64,000 bases of DNA from Calditrichia bacterium (GTDB lineage: Bacteria > Calditrichota > Calditrichia > RBG-13-44-9 > J075), in assembly GCA_028284445.1 (NCBI GenBank), contig JANQRS010000068.1, positions 141,300-205,299 of the forward strand, given 5' to 3'. The notes under the pieces were generated by a model. The model saw only the letters and a program-made list of their open reading frames with translations. It was not told where the DNA came from and did not search any database. The position numbers and the translations under genes are program-made. This document shows positions 53,871 to 62,776 of this stretch, piece after piece. Every line of letters begins with the position of its first letter. Position 1 is the first letter of the stretch.

Positions 53871-56357
53871 CTAGCGAACCAGCAACATCTTTTGCGTACC
53901 TGCTGCTTGTCCCGAGCCGTCGATTTGATATAGATAGAGGCCGCTGCTTACCGCTTGATTGTTATTGTCTTTTCCATCCCAGCGAATGCTGTGAATTACA
54001 TTTTGCTGATTCGATAACGGAATGCGGCGAATTTCCTGACCGAGCATATTAAAAATGAGCAAATTTAGCGGTTCCGTTGTTTCAACGTGGACCTCATATT
54101 CGATGACCGTTTCCTGGTTAAATGGATTCGGATAGTTGGAATAGAGTTTAAATGCTGCCAATGGATTATCGCCCTGACCATCCCCGATGAGTTGCACTGC
54201 AACGACAGACCCATTTGCAGAAATGTGCAGATTGCCCGCTACCGTCACTTCCGAGATCGGGTTGAAATAAACTTTAATGATGCCTGTTGCCAGCGGAGCG
54301 ATTGTTAAGTCTTGGGCCGCCAGCGAAAATCTTGCCTGACGATTGTCTGCCGATATTTCTGCCGTAACGCTAATAGTCGATTCCGTTCGATTGGTTATTG
54401 CCAAATCGATGTGACCCTGTTGACCAATGTTGATCTCTCCGAAATCCAGGGCTTCTGTGTCAACAGCAAAAGGCGCTGCCGTGCTAATTTGACCCTCATA
54501 AAACAAAACGCCGCCACTGGCGCTGCCGGAGATAATATCCAGCTTGCCGTCATAGTCAAGATCTGCAGCAGCTGGTGTCGACATGCGATGTCCTATTCCT
54601 GTCGGAAAGGAAAGATCCGCCACAAAATGGGGGTTCGTCGAGCTTCCGGTATTGCGGTAAAGCACAATTCCGTCATGTTGGCTGCCAACAAATAAGTCCA
54701 GGTCACCATCGCCGTTAATGTCAGCGAGGGAAGGCGTGCTATATTTGAACACGGTAACATCTGCGAAGTGCTCGTCGCGAAGCTCGAATTGGGCGTCTAC
54801 CGGGGTGCCGGTATTTTCATAGAAATGGATAACGCCGGCAAATCCGCCGATAAACAAATCACTATCACCATCGTTGTCAATGTCAGCAAATGCCGGCGTG
54901 CTGAAGTTGCCGACATCGATATTCTGGTAGGTGTCCGTTATTCTTTCGAAAACCGCGTTTTCTCTTGTGCCGACATTCCGGTAATAGATGATCGTGCCCT
55001 GCCAGTTTCCGAGAAAAAGATCGGGGCGTCCATCCTTATCAATATCAGTAAATGCCGGTGCCAGGCTTAGATCTCCCTCAATATCTTCCCCAAGTAAGTG
55101 TGTGTTTGCCAACTTAAAATCGGGATTAGCGGCATCGCCAATGTTGCGGAAAAGATAGAGACGGGAATTTTGTTGATTTGGCGCGGCAAGATCTTCGCGA
55201 TTGGCTGTGACGATATCCAGATCGCCGTCGCTGTCGATATCGACCAGGGTGGGTTTGCTATCGGTTCCTACATCCAGGGTAGGAATGAAAGTGCGGGTAC
55301 GAAGTGCAAAGTCCGGGGCAGTCGCAGACCCAACGTTTTCGTAAAAATAGAAGTTTGCCTGTGCATCCCGAATAAATGAGTAAGCACCGCCATAGACGCC
55401 GACGAACATGTCGACATCACCATCGCTGTCGATGTCGGTAAAGCTGGCGACGTTAAAGCCGCCGGTCGAAATTGGATTGCGCGGCGGATATTCGTCCCTG
55501 GTGTTAGCCATCTTGAACTCCGGCACTTGAGGCGTGCCGGTGTTTTCCATGAAAACCATACTTGGCGCATAAAAATCTCCCCAAAAGCAGTCAACATCCT
55601 CATCTCCATCAATGTCAACAAATGCCAATGAGTTTGCACCATGGCGGGTATTGCCTTTATCTGAATGACTTTTCCGTTTACCACCGGTGAGAATGATTAG
55701 CTCTTCAAAAGAATCGGTTACCAGCTGGTAGACCGGTACGTCATTATTAGTGAAATGGCTCAGGCGGTATTGTGCAATTGTGCCGCTTTGCCGCCCAAGG
55801 AACAGCTCTGCGTCGCCGTCACTGTCGGTATCAGCCCATGCCGGAATGCTGAAGCCGTCCGTAAAGAGCATTGCTCCGGCAACATCATACAAGGTGTCTG
55901 CCGCCAGCACATAATTAGCTTGTTGGCGATTGCCATCATTGCGATAATAGCGGATGATGCTGTAGGGGTTTTCGACAAAAAGGTCCATGTCGCCATCGCG
56001 ATCAGCATCTACAAATTTGAACCAATCGCCGAGTTGCAAATCGCCGAAGGGATTTTCAATCCACTCAAAATGATGTTCGAATGGGGTGCCGTTGTTTTGA
56101 TAGACGCTTAGCCGTCCAGTCTGGTCCAGCAAAACAAGATCCTGATCATTATCATCATCTATGTCCAGGAATTGATGAATGGGGCGATTTAATCCGCCGG
56201 TAAATGGCATCCGGTAGAGATCGCCGTTGCCATCCATCACCGGGCAGGGATTGATGCGTTGCTGATACATTGACTGGGCTAATAGTGGTCCACCAAGGAT
56301 CAACATTGCCAGAAGCATCAGGCCGGTGATGAAGATGTATCGGTATTTGTTATTCAT
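53871..56357 (-). CDS. Secreted FG-GAP/VCBS-repeat protein with C-terminal sorting domain
   Basis: The 828-residue protein has a signal peptide (to LLAQS) and about ten Ca-binding-like DxDxDGDxD motifs spread along residues 45-610 in FG-GAP blades. An Ig-like domain at about 620-730 ('LDFGEINIGQQGHIDLAITN') follows. The C-terminal 'LYSNYPNPFNQETVIEYE', '...IFNMLGQEI...', 'SSGLYLYQI' is the sorting domain. It is probably an extracellular propeller or adhesion protein. ATG 56357 is preferred, because the upstream part of the frame (to 56474) is made of octamer repeats. Confidence 0.88.
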   Translation of the reverse strand: MNNKYRYIFITGLMLLAMLILGGPLLAQSMYQQRINPCPVMDGNGDLYRMPFTGGLNRPIHQFLDIDDDNDQDLVLLDQTGRLSVYQNNGTPFEHHFEWIENPFGDLQLGDWFKFVDADRDGDMDLFVENPYSIIRYYRNDGNRQQANYVLAADTLYDVAGAMLFTDGFSIPAWADTDSDGDAELFLGRQSGTIAQYRLSHFTNNDVPVYQLVTDSFEELIILTGGKRKSHSDKGNTRHGANSLAFVDIDGDEDVDCFWGDFYAPSMVFMENTGTPQVPEFKMANTRDEYPPRNPISTGGFNVASFTDIDSDGDVDMFVGVYGGAYSFIRDAQANFYFYENVGSATAPDFALRTRTFIPTLDVGTDSKPTLVDIDSDGDLDIVTANREDLAAPNQQNSRLYLFRNIGDAANPDFKLANTHLLGEDIEGDLSLAPAFTDIDKDGRPDLFLGNWQGTIIYYRNVGTRENAVFERITDTYQNIDVGNFSTPAFADIDNDGDSDLFIGGFAGVIHFYENTGTPVDAQFELRDEHFADVTVFKYSTPSLADINGDGDLDLFVGSQHDGIVLYRNTGSSTNPHFVADLSFPTGIGHRMSTPAAADLDYDGKLDIISGSASGGVLFYEGQISTAAPFAVDTEALDFGEINIGQQGHIDLAITNRTESTISVTAEISADNRQARFSLAAQDLTIAPLATGIIKVYFNPISEVTVAGNLHISANGSVVAVQLIGDGQGDNPLAAFKLYSNYPNPFNQETVIEYEVHVETTEPLNLLIFNMLGQEIRRIPLSNQQNVIHSIRWDGKDNNNQAVSSGLYLYQIDGSGQAAGTQKMLLVR

Positions 56358-56382
56358 TCTTTTATCTTCCATGATCGGGTAA

Positions 56383-56460
56383 AAATCTGTAAATCTGTAA
56401 AGATGTAAATCTATGAATCGGCAAATCTGTAAATTTGCAAATCTGTAAGAGTGTAAATTC
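56383..56460. repeat. Octamer tandem repeat AAATCTGT
   Basis: About nine units of AAATCTGT-like sequence (e.g. AAATCTGT, AAATCTGT, AAAGATGT, AAATCTAT) run in 8-nt register directly before the FG-GAP gene. It is the same type as the arrays at 47214 and 47410. Confidence 0.75.
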
Positions 56461-56476
56461 TTATGGTCTATCAAGA

Positions 56477-56515
56477 TCCCCCCTGTATCTCCTCAATTTG
56501 GAGATATAAGGGGGA
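56477..56515. repeat. C5/G5-armed palindrome, copy 5
   Basis: TCCCCCCTGTATCTCC (56477-56492) is nearly complementary to GGAGATATAAGGGGGA (56500-56515), around a short loop. It lies between the beta-propeller lipoprotein gene and the FG-GAP gene. Confidence 0.75.
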
Positions 56516-56552
56516 CTGTCTCGTAGGTCTAAACCAACTAATTCTCTTGATC

Positions 56553-57965
56553 TTAGTTAGGCGCAGACCAAATGGTCATCCCCGAGCCAAATGCTTCAAT
56601 TTCAATCACCTTGACCACTTGGCGGGTAGCGGTTTCAATCACTGAAACGGTACCGGTTTTTGAATTGTCGCCGAAGTCATAATTCGGCGTATAAGCGCCA
56701 CTGGTATTGCGATTGGAAATGAACAGGTATTCCCCGTCTGCAGACAGAGCAATGCCGTGCGATTCTGCAAGCCCGTCGCTGCCGTCTGCTGCGCCGTAGG
56801 AAGCAACCTCTTCGCTGGCAACATTAAAAACAGAGAATTGATTGCCACCCAGATTTGCCCAATAGATTTCCTGGCCATCATGGCTGGGAACGGAATGCCA
56901 GGGTTGAGTGCCTGCAGCGATAAAACCGTCGAGAGTACGGGTTGCCAGGTCTATCTTGGCAATCTCATTGCTGCCGATGCAGGAGACATAGAGTGTGTTA
57001 TTATCCAGCGAGGTGGTCATCTGCAAGGGTGTTTTGTTATCGCCCAGCGAAATGCTCTCTTCAAATTCTTTCGTATTGTGATTAACAATCATGATCTGAT
57101 TTTCAGAAAGGCTGGCGGTATAAATGAAGTTGCCGTCGCGTCCAATTGTCAACCCATGCGGGATGGGTGAGGGCAGAAGGATATCACCATTGCTTGCGCT
57201 GCCGCTGCTGACGGGTGTCATTGTTTCTGCATCGATGGCAAAAATCGAAAACAGCTCGCTGTTGTTCATGAAGCGAGAGGCATAGAGAATGTCATCTGCC
57301 GGGTGATATGCCAGCAATGCCGGGATATCGGTGGTGATTTCACCTACCAGCTCATTGTTGGCATCAAACTTCAGAACTTTGTTCACCTGATTATCGATGC
57401 AACTGACGAACCAGGATTCTCCGTCCGGTGCAACCGCAATGTGATGCGGCTTTGCGGATACCGGCAGACCAAAGTCAGTCAGGTCCACATTGCGGATGAC
57501 CACCTGGGCATCAACATCGATGATGCTGACAAGGCCAGCACCCTGGCTGCACACGTAGAGGCGATTTTGCGAGTTCGCATAAGGAACTTCGTTGGCGTCG
57601 TTTCGAGCACCTTCATCAATCCAGCGTTTCAGCAGATCCAGTTTGTCGTCGCGAAGCTCGGTGTCGTTCTCAAGCTTTTCAGTTAGCTCAATTAACAGGC
57701 TTCTGTCAGCGTCAAAAGGAATGATAACTTCTCCCTGGTTCCAGCCTTTGATCAGATTTTCCCAACTGTCCATTTCAAGACCGGCCGGAAAAATGCCTGC
57801 ATCATTTAATAGTGTTTCGTATTCATTTAGTATCACCTGCACGTGATCGTTATAGCTGATGTCCGTGACGGTGGAATAGTCTACATCGACTGGTCCGGTA
57901 CTGTCTTCTTTGCAGTAGAGCAGTAATAAAGGTAGTAAGACCACCAATAGCTTTATCGATTTCAA
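56553..57965 (-). CDS. YncE-like beta-propeller lipoprotein
   Basis: The start is TTG at 57965, with AAGGAG 7 bp upstream. It gives a 470-residue product with a lipoprotein signal (LLLLYC, lipid-attached Cys near residue 18). An upstream frame to 58040 lacks such support. After a 110-residue N-terminal domain with a cytochrome-like end ('LDLLKRWIDEGARND', without CXXCH), repeats such as 'PHHIAVAPDGESWFVSCI' and 'VSIIDVDAQVVIRNV' form a seven-bladed YncE/surface-antigen propeller. It may bind ligands at the cell surface. It forms a group with the FG-GAP, cytochrome-like, YceI and DUF5777 genes. Confidence 0.85.
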   Translation of the reverse strand: MKSIKLLVVLLPLLLLYCKEDSTGPVDVDYSTVTDISYNDHVQVILNEYETLLNDAGIFPAGLEMDSWENLIKGWNQGEVIIPFDADRSLLIELTEKLENDTELRDDKLDLLKRWIDEGARNDANEVPYANSQNRLYVCSQGAGLVSIIDVDAQVVIRNVDLTDFGLPVSAKPHHIAVAPDGESWFVSCIDNQVNKVLKFDANNELVGEITTDIPALLAYHPADDILYASRFMNNSELFSIFAIDAETMTPVSSGSASNGDILLPSPIPHGLTIGRDGNFIYTASLSENQIMIVNHNTKEFEESISLGDNKTPLQMTTSLDNNTLYVSCIGSNEIAKIDLATRTLDGFIAAGTQPWHSVPSHDGQEIYWANLGGNQFSVFNVASEEVASYGAADGSDGLAESHGIALSADGEYLFISNRNTSGAYTPNYDFGDNSKTGTVSVIETATRQVVKVIEIEAFGSGMTIWSAPN

Positions 57966-58085
57966 TTTCTCTCTCCTTGAGGTAGAGTGGGTAATTAGGT
58001 CGCGTCCCGATATGTCACCGGCGACCTTGTAAATAGTCACTTGTTTTAGGGTGTTTCAAAGAGAGGTGTTGTGCTGTTTTAAAAA

Positions 58086-58117
58086 ACTATCACGCAAATA
58101 TCACGAAAGTATCACAG
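58086..58117. repeat. TATCAC direct-repeat array, part 1
   Basis: Three ATATCACGA-type units (ACTATCACGCA, AATATCACGA, AAGTATCACA) lie in about one helical turn each, upstream of the divergent YncE-like gene. A second, longer array is at 58378. The gap 57966-58453 holds no gene. Confidence 0.6.
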
Positions 58118-58377
58118 GCCTAAGATATTTCATTGCCTATCTTCTGTTGTGACGCTGGTAACTGATCGTCATATTCAAGTTTTCGCAAAACAAGGATGTT
58201 GCGATCTTTCCTGTCATTTCCCTTGAAATACAATTGAAGTTGAACTTGGTAATTGTTTTTATTGAGTTTGATGGCTGGTTTTCCTGGCTCACGGCGATGC
58301 GAGCCGGTGCAGAACCTTTGTTTTATCTTAATGTATGGAGGTGCATATAGCATTTTTGGTGGTGTTCTGTTTTTTTA

Positions 58378-58430
58378 AAAGTATCACAAAAGTATCACGA
58401 AGTATCAACAAAGTATAACGGAAGTATGCT
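58378..58430. promoter_or_regulatory. GTATCAC direct-repeat array upstream of NHL lipoprotein gene
   Basis: Five GTATCAC(A/G)AA-like units repeat every 10 or 11 bp, ending 23 bp before the ATG at 58454. The helical spacing suggests cooperative binding of a regulator on one DNA face, or overlap with the promoter. No known operator consensus was matched. Confidence 0.55.
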
Positions 58431-58453
58431 CACACTTAAAGGGAGTTAACACA

Positions 58454-59614
58454 ATGAAACGTAAGTTTTACAAAACACTGGCAGTTGGTACGCTCGCTGC
58501 TATGGTAACAATGATGGGCTGTGAAAGAAACAATGCTCTGAAAGTAGACGAAGATGAGCCGTTGGTTGAGACAGCTGGTAATATGTATAATGTATCCGGT
58601 ATTGCCGGAGCCGCCGGTCTGGCCGGACAGGGTGGCCAGGCAACTGAGGCTCAGCACTACTGGCCTCAAGATCTTCTGATGATTGATCAGGATCTCTACG
58701 TAACTGACTGGAACAATCACTGCATCCAGAAAATTACCCCGAATGGCATTATGGAGCGCTATATCGGTTCCGGCGGTCTTGGTGACGATACCGAAGGACC
58801 CAAGGAATTGATCGACTTGAATCATCCCTCCAACATTACTCTTGGACCAGATGGAAAAATTTACATGGCGTCCTGGCATAACTGGAAAATCAAGGTGATT
58901 GATCCGGCAACTGGTATGCTGTCATCACCTTACGGTACCGGCCAGGGATATTCCGGTGATGGCGGTCAGGCAGCGGTTGCACAGTTCGACCTGCCGGCGA
59001 GCATCGTATTTGATGAAGATGAAAACATCTACCTGGCAGATCAGGCAAATCAGGTAATTCGCAAGATTAGCCCGGATGGCGTTGTTGAGAACTTTGTCGG
59101 TAAAGGACAGACAGAAGGTTTTGTTGATGGTATTGGCGAAGAAGCACGCTTCCGTAATCCGCGTGGCTCCGACGCAACGCCTGGTTTGCGCATTGCCATC
59201 ACTGAAGACAAGAAAACCATCTACGCAGCTGACAAGCTCAATCATGCTATTCGCAAAATTGACATCGCTACCCGCGAAGTAACCACCATCGCTGGTAATG
59301 GTCAGCCCGGATATACCGGCGACGGCGGCCAGGCTATTAATGCACAGCTGAACGAGCCGACCGACGTTCACGTCACCTCAACCGGTGTTATCTACATTTC
59401 CGACGAGAAAAATCACGTTATTCGTCGCATCAATACCGACGGCACAATTGAAACAGTTGCCGGTAGTGGCGTTTCAGGTGTTTCCGCCAACGGAACCCCG
59501 GTATTGCAAGCGAAATTGAACCGTCCTGGCGGCGTCTATTTCCATGAGCCTAGCAACACACTTTACATTGCTGATACGTTCAACCATCAGACCAAGAAAG
59601 TAATTCTTCCGTAA
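58454..59614 (+). CDS. NHL-repeat beta-propeller lipoprotein
   Basis: The 386-residue protein has a lipoprotein signal (TMMGC, Cys at 23) and about six NHL repeats: 'PQDLLMIDQDLYVTDWNNHCIQKI', 'PSNITLGPDGKIYMASWHN', 'PASIVFDEDENIYLADQANQVIRKI', 'PTDVHVTSTGVIYISDEKNHVIRRI' and 'PGGVYFHEPSNTLYIADTFNH'. Each blade has a 'GxAGxxGxSGDGG'-like loop, so it is of the type often found in FCB surface proteins. GGGAG lies 8 bp before the ATG. It is divergent from the YncE-like gene. Confidence 0.92.
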   Translation: MKRKFYKTLAVGTLAAMVTMMGCERNNALKVDEDEPLVETAGNMYNVSGIAGAAGLAGQGGQATEAQHYWPQDLLMIDQDLYVTDWNNHCIQKITPNGIMERYIGSGGLGDDTEGPKELIDLNHPSNITLGPDGKIYMASWHNWKIKVIDPATGMLSSPYGTGQGYSGDGGQAAVAQFDLPASIVFDEDENIYLADQANQVIRKISPDGVVENFVGKGQTEGFVDGIGEEARFRNPRGSDATPGLRIAITEDKKTIYAADKLNHAIRKIDIATREVTTIAGNGQPGYTGDGGQAINAQLNEPTDVHVTSTGVIYISDEKNHVIRRINTDGTIETVAGSGVSGVSANGTPVLQAKLNRPGGVYFHEPSNTLYIADTFNHQTKKVILP

Positions 59615-59658
59615 AAAGCGGAGATCGGTGGCAAGCGCTTACTCCATGGGAGTGGTTT

Positions 59659-60123
59659 CTACTCGAGCCGTATCAGTGGTCGGAGTCGCTCGAGCGTTTT
59701 GCCGCCGATCCCTTTTATCTTCAGCAGGTCCCTTTTGACCACGAAGGGGCCTTGCTTATTTCTATATTCGATAATGCGCGCCGCAGTTTTGGCGCCGATT
59801 CTCGGCAAAGTGGTAAGGTCATCAACCGATGCAGTATTGATGTTGATGGCCTTTTTTATTGCCGATTTTTGTGTCTGAACCGCAGGTTGTAATTGGCTGG
59901 TCAATAGCGGCTGCGCAGCAGACAGTGCTTTTGCAAGCGAATCCTGTTTGTAGATTGCCCGAACGCTGTCAAGCTGGCGATAAAATTGAGAATCCGCTGC
60001 AGAGAAGTCATATGCCGGTCGCGGATTCAGAAAGAGGTGTAATTGCCGGTAGAGGGCAGACAGGCATAGCAGGGCGATCAGGAAGTAGATCGCTTTTTCC
60101 TGGGCTTTGGTTAAGTAAGGCAT
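59659..60123 (-). CDS. ComEA-like helix-hairpin-helix DNA-binding protein
   Basis: The 154-residue protein has one N-terminal membrane segment (about 11-26, AIYFLIALLCLSALY) and a C-terminal ComEA-type double HhH domain: 'ININTASVDDLTTLPRIGAKTAARIIEYRNKQGPF', then 'LLKIKGIGGKTLERL'. It would bind DNA at the envelope, as in uptake, although no other competence genes are nearby (cinA is distant). ATG 60123 has GGGAG 9 bp upstream. Confidence 0.9.
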   Translation of the reverse strand: MPYLTKAQEKAIYFLIALLCLSALYRQLHLFLNPRPAYDFSAADSQFYRQLDSVRAIYKQDSLAKALSAAQPLLTSQLQPAVQTQKSAIKKAININTASVDDLTTLPRIGAKTAARIIEYRNKQGPFVVKRDLLKIKGIGGKTLERLRPLIRLE

Positions 60124-60185
60124 CCGGATCTCCCAAATGGGGTTTATCAAATAGATGCCGTTTGGGGTGAAATTCCATAAAGACG

Positions 60186-60253
60186 TGCGGCAGAGCCGCG
60201 CACCAGGAAAGGTTGAGACTGCTATGCGGCAGAGTCATACCAGGAAAGTCTGT
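60186..60253. repeat. Short imperfect direct repeat
   Basis: TGCGGCAGAGCCGCGCACCAGGAAAG and TGCGGCAGAGTCATACCAGGAAAG lie about 38 bp apart between the ComEA-like gene and the AraC regulator. Meaning unknown. Confidence 0.4.
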
Positions 60254-60278
60254 CATGGATGTGCAGCGGGACTACATA

Positions 60279-61205
60279 TTAATGCTGTGCGGCATGCTGT
60301 TCTCTGTATTCGGACGGTGTCATGCCTACTTTTTTCTTAAACAGTCGCGAAAAGTACGGTGGGTATTCGAATCCCAATTTATAAGCTGTTTCAGCAATGG
60401 TCATACGGGGTTCAAGCAGAATGTTTTTGGCTTCATCTATCAGATAAATATGGATATGTTCCTTGGCGGTTTTTCCGGTATCAACTTTTAGGGAGTCGCT
60501 TAAATACCTTGGGGTGATGGCAAGTTTGTTTGCTATCCAATCCACGGTGGGAACTCCCTTCGAATCCATCATGTTTGATTCAAAAAAATCAATCAGAATC
60601 GTATGGAATTTTTTGCTTAAGGTTGTGTTTATTTCTTCTCTATTCAAAAATTGCCGCTTATAAAATCTGTCTGCGTATCTCAGCAATGTATCCAATTGAG
60701 ATAAGATTAATTCTTTGCTGAATTCGTCCTGATTGGTGTGATATTCGGCTGTCATATTCGCCAGGATGGCCTTTGTCAGGCGCTCTTCCTTGGGTGAGAG
60801 GTGCAGTGCTTCATTTGCATTGTAATGAAAGAAGCCATAGCGCTTTATTTTATTTCTGATACCATGACCGGCAATATAGTCTTCATGAAAGGCCACATGA
60901 TAACTTTCCGAGCTAAAAGCAACCCCTTGAAAAACCAGGTTCTGATTGGGCGCAACGAATAGCATGGTTCCGTTGCTGCAATCATATTTTGTTCTGCCGT
61001 AAATTATTTCCCCGGCGACGATGTTCTTGAAAGAAATGCTATAAAAATTGTTTGCCAAACTGATGTGGTCTATGCCATCGTCACATTGTTCCAGAGCGTT
61101 GGCCTGTTCCTGAGTGTGAATGATGCTAAACAAGGGATTTTCCGGTTCCGGGAGATCATAATAATCATGCATATCACCGATCGTTTCAAAATACAGTTCC
61201 TTCAT
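60279..61205 (-). CDS. AraC-family transcriptional regulator
   Basis: The 308-residue protein has an N-terminal sensor-like domain (1-190, cupin-like by position) and a C-terminal AraC double HTH at about 210-305: 'WIANKLAITPRYLSDSLK', 'TIAETAYKLGFEYPPYFSRLFKKKVGMTPSEYR'. It would control nearby genes, probably the hydrolase or SDR genes upstream, by analogy with similar layouts. AGGAGG lies just 2 bp before ATG 61205; the short upstream frame's TAG overlaps this site. Confidence 0.9.
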   Translation of the reverse strand: MKELYFETIGDMHDYYDLPEPENPLFSIIHTQEQANALEQCDDGIDHISLANNFYSISFKNIVAGEIIYGRTKYDCSNGTMLFVAPNQNLVFQGVAFSSESYHVAFHEDYIAGHGIRNKIKRYGFFHYNANEALHLSPKEERLTKAILANMTAEYHTNQDEFSKELILSQLDTLLRYADRFYKRQFLNREEINTTLSKKFHTILIDFFESNMMDSKGVPTVDWIANKLAITPRYLSDSLKVDTGKTAKEHIHIYLIDEAKNILLEPRMTIAETAYKLGFEYPPYFSRLFKKKVGMTPSEYREQHAAQH

Positions 61206-61211
61206 AGCCTC

Positions 61212-61367
61212 CTAAACTCCATCTTTTTCGAGTATTGGAATCAGCTCCAGAGTGGACGCTTCATGCTTTTTGGTGTCAAACCGATGTTTTTCACCAGAGC
61301 GAATCTGATGCACATTATGAGCGTTGATCAGTTTTGATATTTCTTTGATTGTTTCCATACCTTCCAT
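61212..61367 (-). CDS. Small ORF upstream of AraC gene, unknown
   Basis: The 51-residue frame begins MEGMETIKEISKL and ends at a TAG 6 bp before the AraC ATG, with the Shine-Dalgarno sequence overlapping the stop. It is open upstream to the hydrolase stop at 61497 (about 94 codons), with coding-like composition but no other good start. It could be a translationally coupled small gene or the 3' remnant of a larger gene. No family was recognised. Confidence 0.35.
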   Translation of the reverse strand: MEGMETIKEISKLINAHNVHQIRSGEKHRFDTKKHEASTLELIPILEKDGV

Positions 61368-61496
61368 CAAAATATAAGTCGCTTTGAGCGATTTGGCGTC
61401 GTATTTCTTTTTGAGTGATGATGTGCTTTTAGTTTTTGGGTCATAAAAATCATGGTTCCTCTTCCGATGTGGTTTTGGCCATATCTGACTTGTCGT

Positions 61497-62435
61497 TTAT
61501 TTATTAAAGAAGTCCGCTATAGCATCTGTTGATACTTTTACCGCTTCTGGTTTGTAGTAGAAATCAACATGGCTAAACTCTTCCAAAGCTAGAACCTCAG
61601 GACCATTGGTGAGTTTATCAATAAAACCAGTTGAACACGGAGCTGTTGATGCATTCGTTCCGTAGATAACTAAAGTAGGTTGTACAATTTTATCTGCGTA
61701 AGCTTCTCCAATAGAAATCAAGGATTGCATTGCCTGGTCACCGATATGCATGTTTGAATAGTTTTTAACTGCTTTTGGCCCTCTAAACCCATCTCTTCCA
61801 TAGTAGTCATAGGTTTCTCCAGCCATTTCCGGATATGCTGCGGCTTCAACAAATTCTTCTCTTGATTGCTCATCGTTAAGTCCAAATGGTGCTACATAAT
61901 CTGGTTCTCCAGTTTCATACATCTTTTGCATTGAAGCATTTGCTGCTGCAATTTGTGGATCTGTTACTTCTCTACCAAGCCACTGGAATCCATCTGCTGC
62001 CATCATACCTGAAACGGTTGCAATTTTCTTAATTCTATGGTCCGTAACTGCTGCAGATGCGATGATTGAACCACCTTGGCATACGCCAAGTCCATGAATT
62101 TCTTCTACAAAAGGAAGTGTTCCTAAATAAGAAACCGCATCCCAGGTATTTTCGATCAACCTGAACATATATCGGGACTTTTTATGTTCTCCTGGTAATG
62201 CCGGTGATTCTCCCATACCCAGATAATCAAACCCTAGGTATATAAATCCTCTTTTGGCCATTTCAGGTCCATACGTTGCTGGAATTTGTTCTTTAACCTG
62301 TGGGAACGGACTAGCACCGACAATCGCTGTATATTTTTTGTTCGGATCAAACCCTTCTGGAAGGTATAAGTCACCAGCTAATTCAACGCCAAAAGATTTG
62401 AATGTTACTTTGTTTTTTCCTGCTTGAAAACTCAT
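61497..62435 (-). CDS. Alpha/beta hydrolase with Cys nucleophile (dienelactone-hydrolase-like)
   Basis: The 312-residue protein has an alpha/beta-hydrolase fold with elbow 'GVCQGG' (Cys in place of Ser, as in dienelactone hydrolases), 'LGFDYLGMGESPALPG', and a C-terminal 'EFSHVDFYY' with the catalytic His. The acidic residue is not certain. GGAG lies 5-9 bp before the ATG. The gene is visibly more AT-rich than genes before 60 kb, like the SDR gene nearby. Confidence 0.85.
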   Translation of the reverse strand: MSFQAGKNKVTFKSFGVELAGDLYLPEGFDPNKKYTAIVGASPFPQVKEQIPATYGPEMAKRGFIYLGFDYLGMGESPALPGEHKKSRYMFRLIENTWDAVSYLGTLPFVEEIHGLGVCQGGSIIASAAVTDHRIKKIATVSGMMAADGFQWLGREVTDPQIAAANASMQKMYETGEPDYVAPFGLNDEQSREEFVEAAAYPEMAGETYDYYGRDGFRGPKAVKNYSNMHIGDQAMQSLISIGEAYADKIVQPTLVIYGTNASTAPCSTGFIDKLTNGPEVLALEEFSHVDFYYKPEAVKVSTDAIADFFNK

Positions 62436-62776
62436 GGTTTTTCTCCTTCAGTTAAATGTGTTCATCAAATATTCACTTATATCTTATCCTCTTAACGGGG
62501 CTGAGTGAATAGACAAAACTGCGTAATGTGGATACATTTCTGCACAAAGTGGTATTTTGAGGGTAATGTGAGATGAGATCTTGTGGCGGTTGTCCGCATT
62601 AGAGAGCCGCGTTTTAGCCAGCCGCTATGGGCTCGTCGGAAACCAGGGCAATAATAGCTTGGGCAATATTGGCAAACGGTTTCAGGGGTAAATCCGGAAC
62701 GTTGCGGAGCATGCTCCGCGATACCAAATTGCCTCGGATATGGACGGAAGAGATTTAAACAAAATTACAGCTGATG
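62436..62776. other. Intergenic region between hydrolase and SDR genes
   Basis: This 341 bp region has a GC-richer middle than its AT-rich neighbours and no frame that looks coding. No repeat or terminator was recognised. Confidence 0.4.

Noticed and set aside
58378..58430. Replication-origin iterons
   Set aside because: No replication initiator gene, DnaA-box cluster or AT-rich unwinding region accompanies the repeats; an operator is simpler.
60150..60278. tRNA or other structured RNA between ComEA-like and AraC genes
   Set aside because: The direct repeats do not fold into a cloverleaf and no CCA-end or T-loop motif is present.
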